Assembly: GCA_040758525.1 (NCBI GenBank)
Contig: JBFLVQ010000223.1
Location: 1-12,853 of the forward strand
Reading direction: 5' to 3'
DNA from: JBFLVQ01 sp040758525
GTDB taxonomy: Bacteria > Acidobacteriota > Blastocatellia > Chloracidobacteriales > JADJPF01
DNA length: 12,853 bases
The notes beneath the pieces are model-generated. The model searched no databases and was not told where the DNA came from. It saw nothing but the letters and a program-made list of their open reading frames with translations. A program made the translations under genes and the position numbers. This document shows positions 12,604 to 12,853 of the stretch, one piece after another. The first letter of the stretch is position 1; the number at the start of each line of letters is the position of its first letter.

Positions 12604-12853
12604 TGCTGTCGCTCTCCTTTATTGATAGCGCAACGCTCTCTGCTAATTACCATTCAATACTATAAAGCGGAAACTAGTGCTGGATTGGTCCAGTTATCAG
12701 GTAAACTTTCCTGGAAATTTTTTAAGTTGGGTAAGTGAGATTATTATTCGCCCTAACGTTAAGTAGCCAAGCAGAATTGCTGGTCAATTTCCCTTAATAG
12801 GTTTTGTGACTCTGTTGTAAAGACCCCGTATATATAAGAGTATTGTTCAACAG
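12604..12853. other. Upstream region of the VWA gene
   Basis: No gene is visible in these 250 bases. They contain the AGGAGAG ribosome binding site of the VWA gene. On the minus strand a TATAGT about 60 bases before its start could be a -10 box, but no matching -35 was found. Confidence 0.4.

Noticed and set aside
1..12853. CRISPR array, intact insertion sequence or multi-gene defence system
   Set aside because: No regularly spaced direct repeats, no complete transposase and no neighbouring genes that form a known or plausible defence operon were found.

Overview
The window reads as a stretch of a low-to-moderate GC bacterial chromosome, most likely an Acidobacteriota member of the Blastocatellia type. 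Two families point there: an orphan MacB/FtsX-like permease with the tandem layout of the acidobacterial duplicated orphan permeases (6392-8839), and a secreted von Willebrand A protein of the 'VWFA-related acidobacterial domain' type (11527-12603). This is inference from family knowledge; there is no rRNA or other phylogenetic marker in the window.

Layout. 1-480: gene-poor, with a frameshifted relic of a small transposase-associated gene on the minus strand. 481-1347 (+): fumarylacetoacetate hydrolase family enzyme. 1430-5035 (-): a 1201-residue secreted protein with an N-terminal six-fold repeat (probable small beta-propeller), Asp-box/sortilin-like propeller repeats and a C-terminal beta-sandwich. 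5574-5912 (-): a 112-residue uncharacterised protein with an excellent ribosome binding site. 6129-6275 (+): an IS110-family transposase relic broken by in-frame stops. 6392-8839 (+): the permease. 9256-9549 (+): a short exported cysteine-containing peptide (DUF6289-like), followed by complex inverted repeats. 9795-10085 (-): the C-terminal piece of a Peptidase_S74 (intramolecular chaperone) protein, abutting a second IS110 relic at 10164-10337. 10473-11117 (+): a DUF2231-type four-helix membrane protein with a His-rich tail. 11139-11495 (+): a decayed N-terminal fragment of a CHAT/TPR-type secreted protein. 11527-12603 (-): the VWA protein.

The live genes look like single transcription units and do not form an obvious operon. 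Four of the six encode exported or membrane proteins: a large propeller protein, a small Cys peptide, a permease and a VWA protein (the DUF2231 protein is a fifth membrane-associated product). What stands out is the content of the spacers: several hold recognisable but disabled gene fragments (transposases, S74, CHAT-like) that cannot be found by simple ORF calling. No CRISPR array, tRNA, rRNA or intact insertion sequence was seen, and I found no convincing new multi-gene system. The best candidates for novelty are the 1201-residue two-propeller protein, the 112-residue protein, the small exported peptide and the pseudoknot-capable repeat set behind it.
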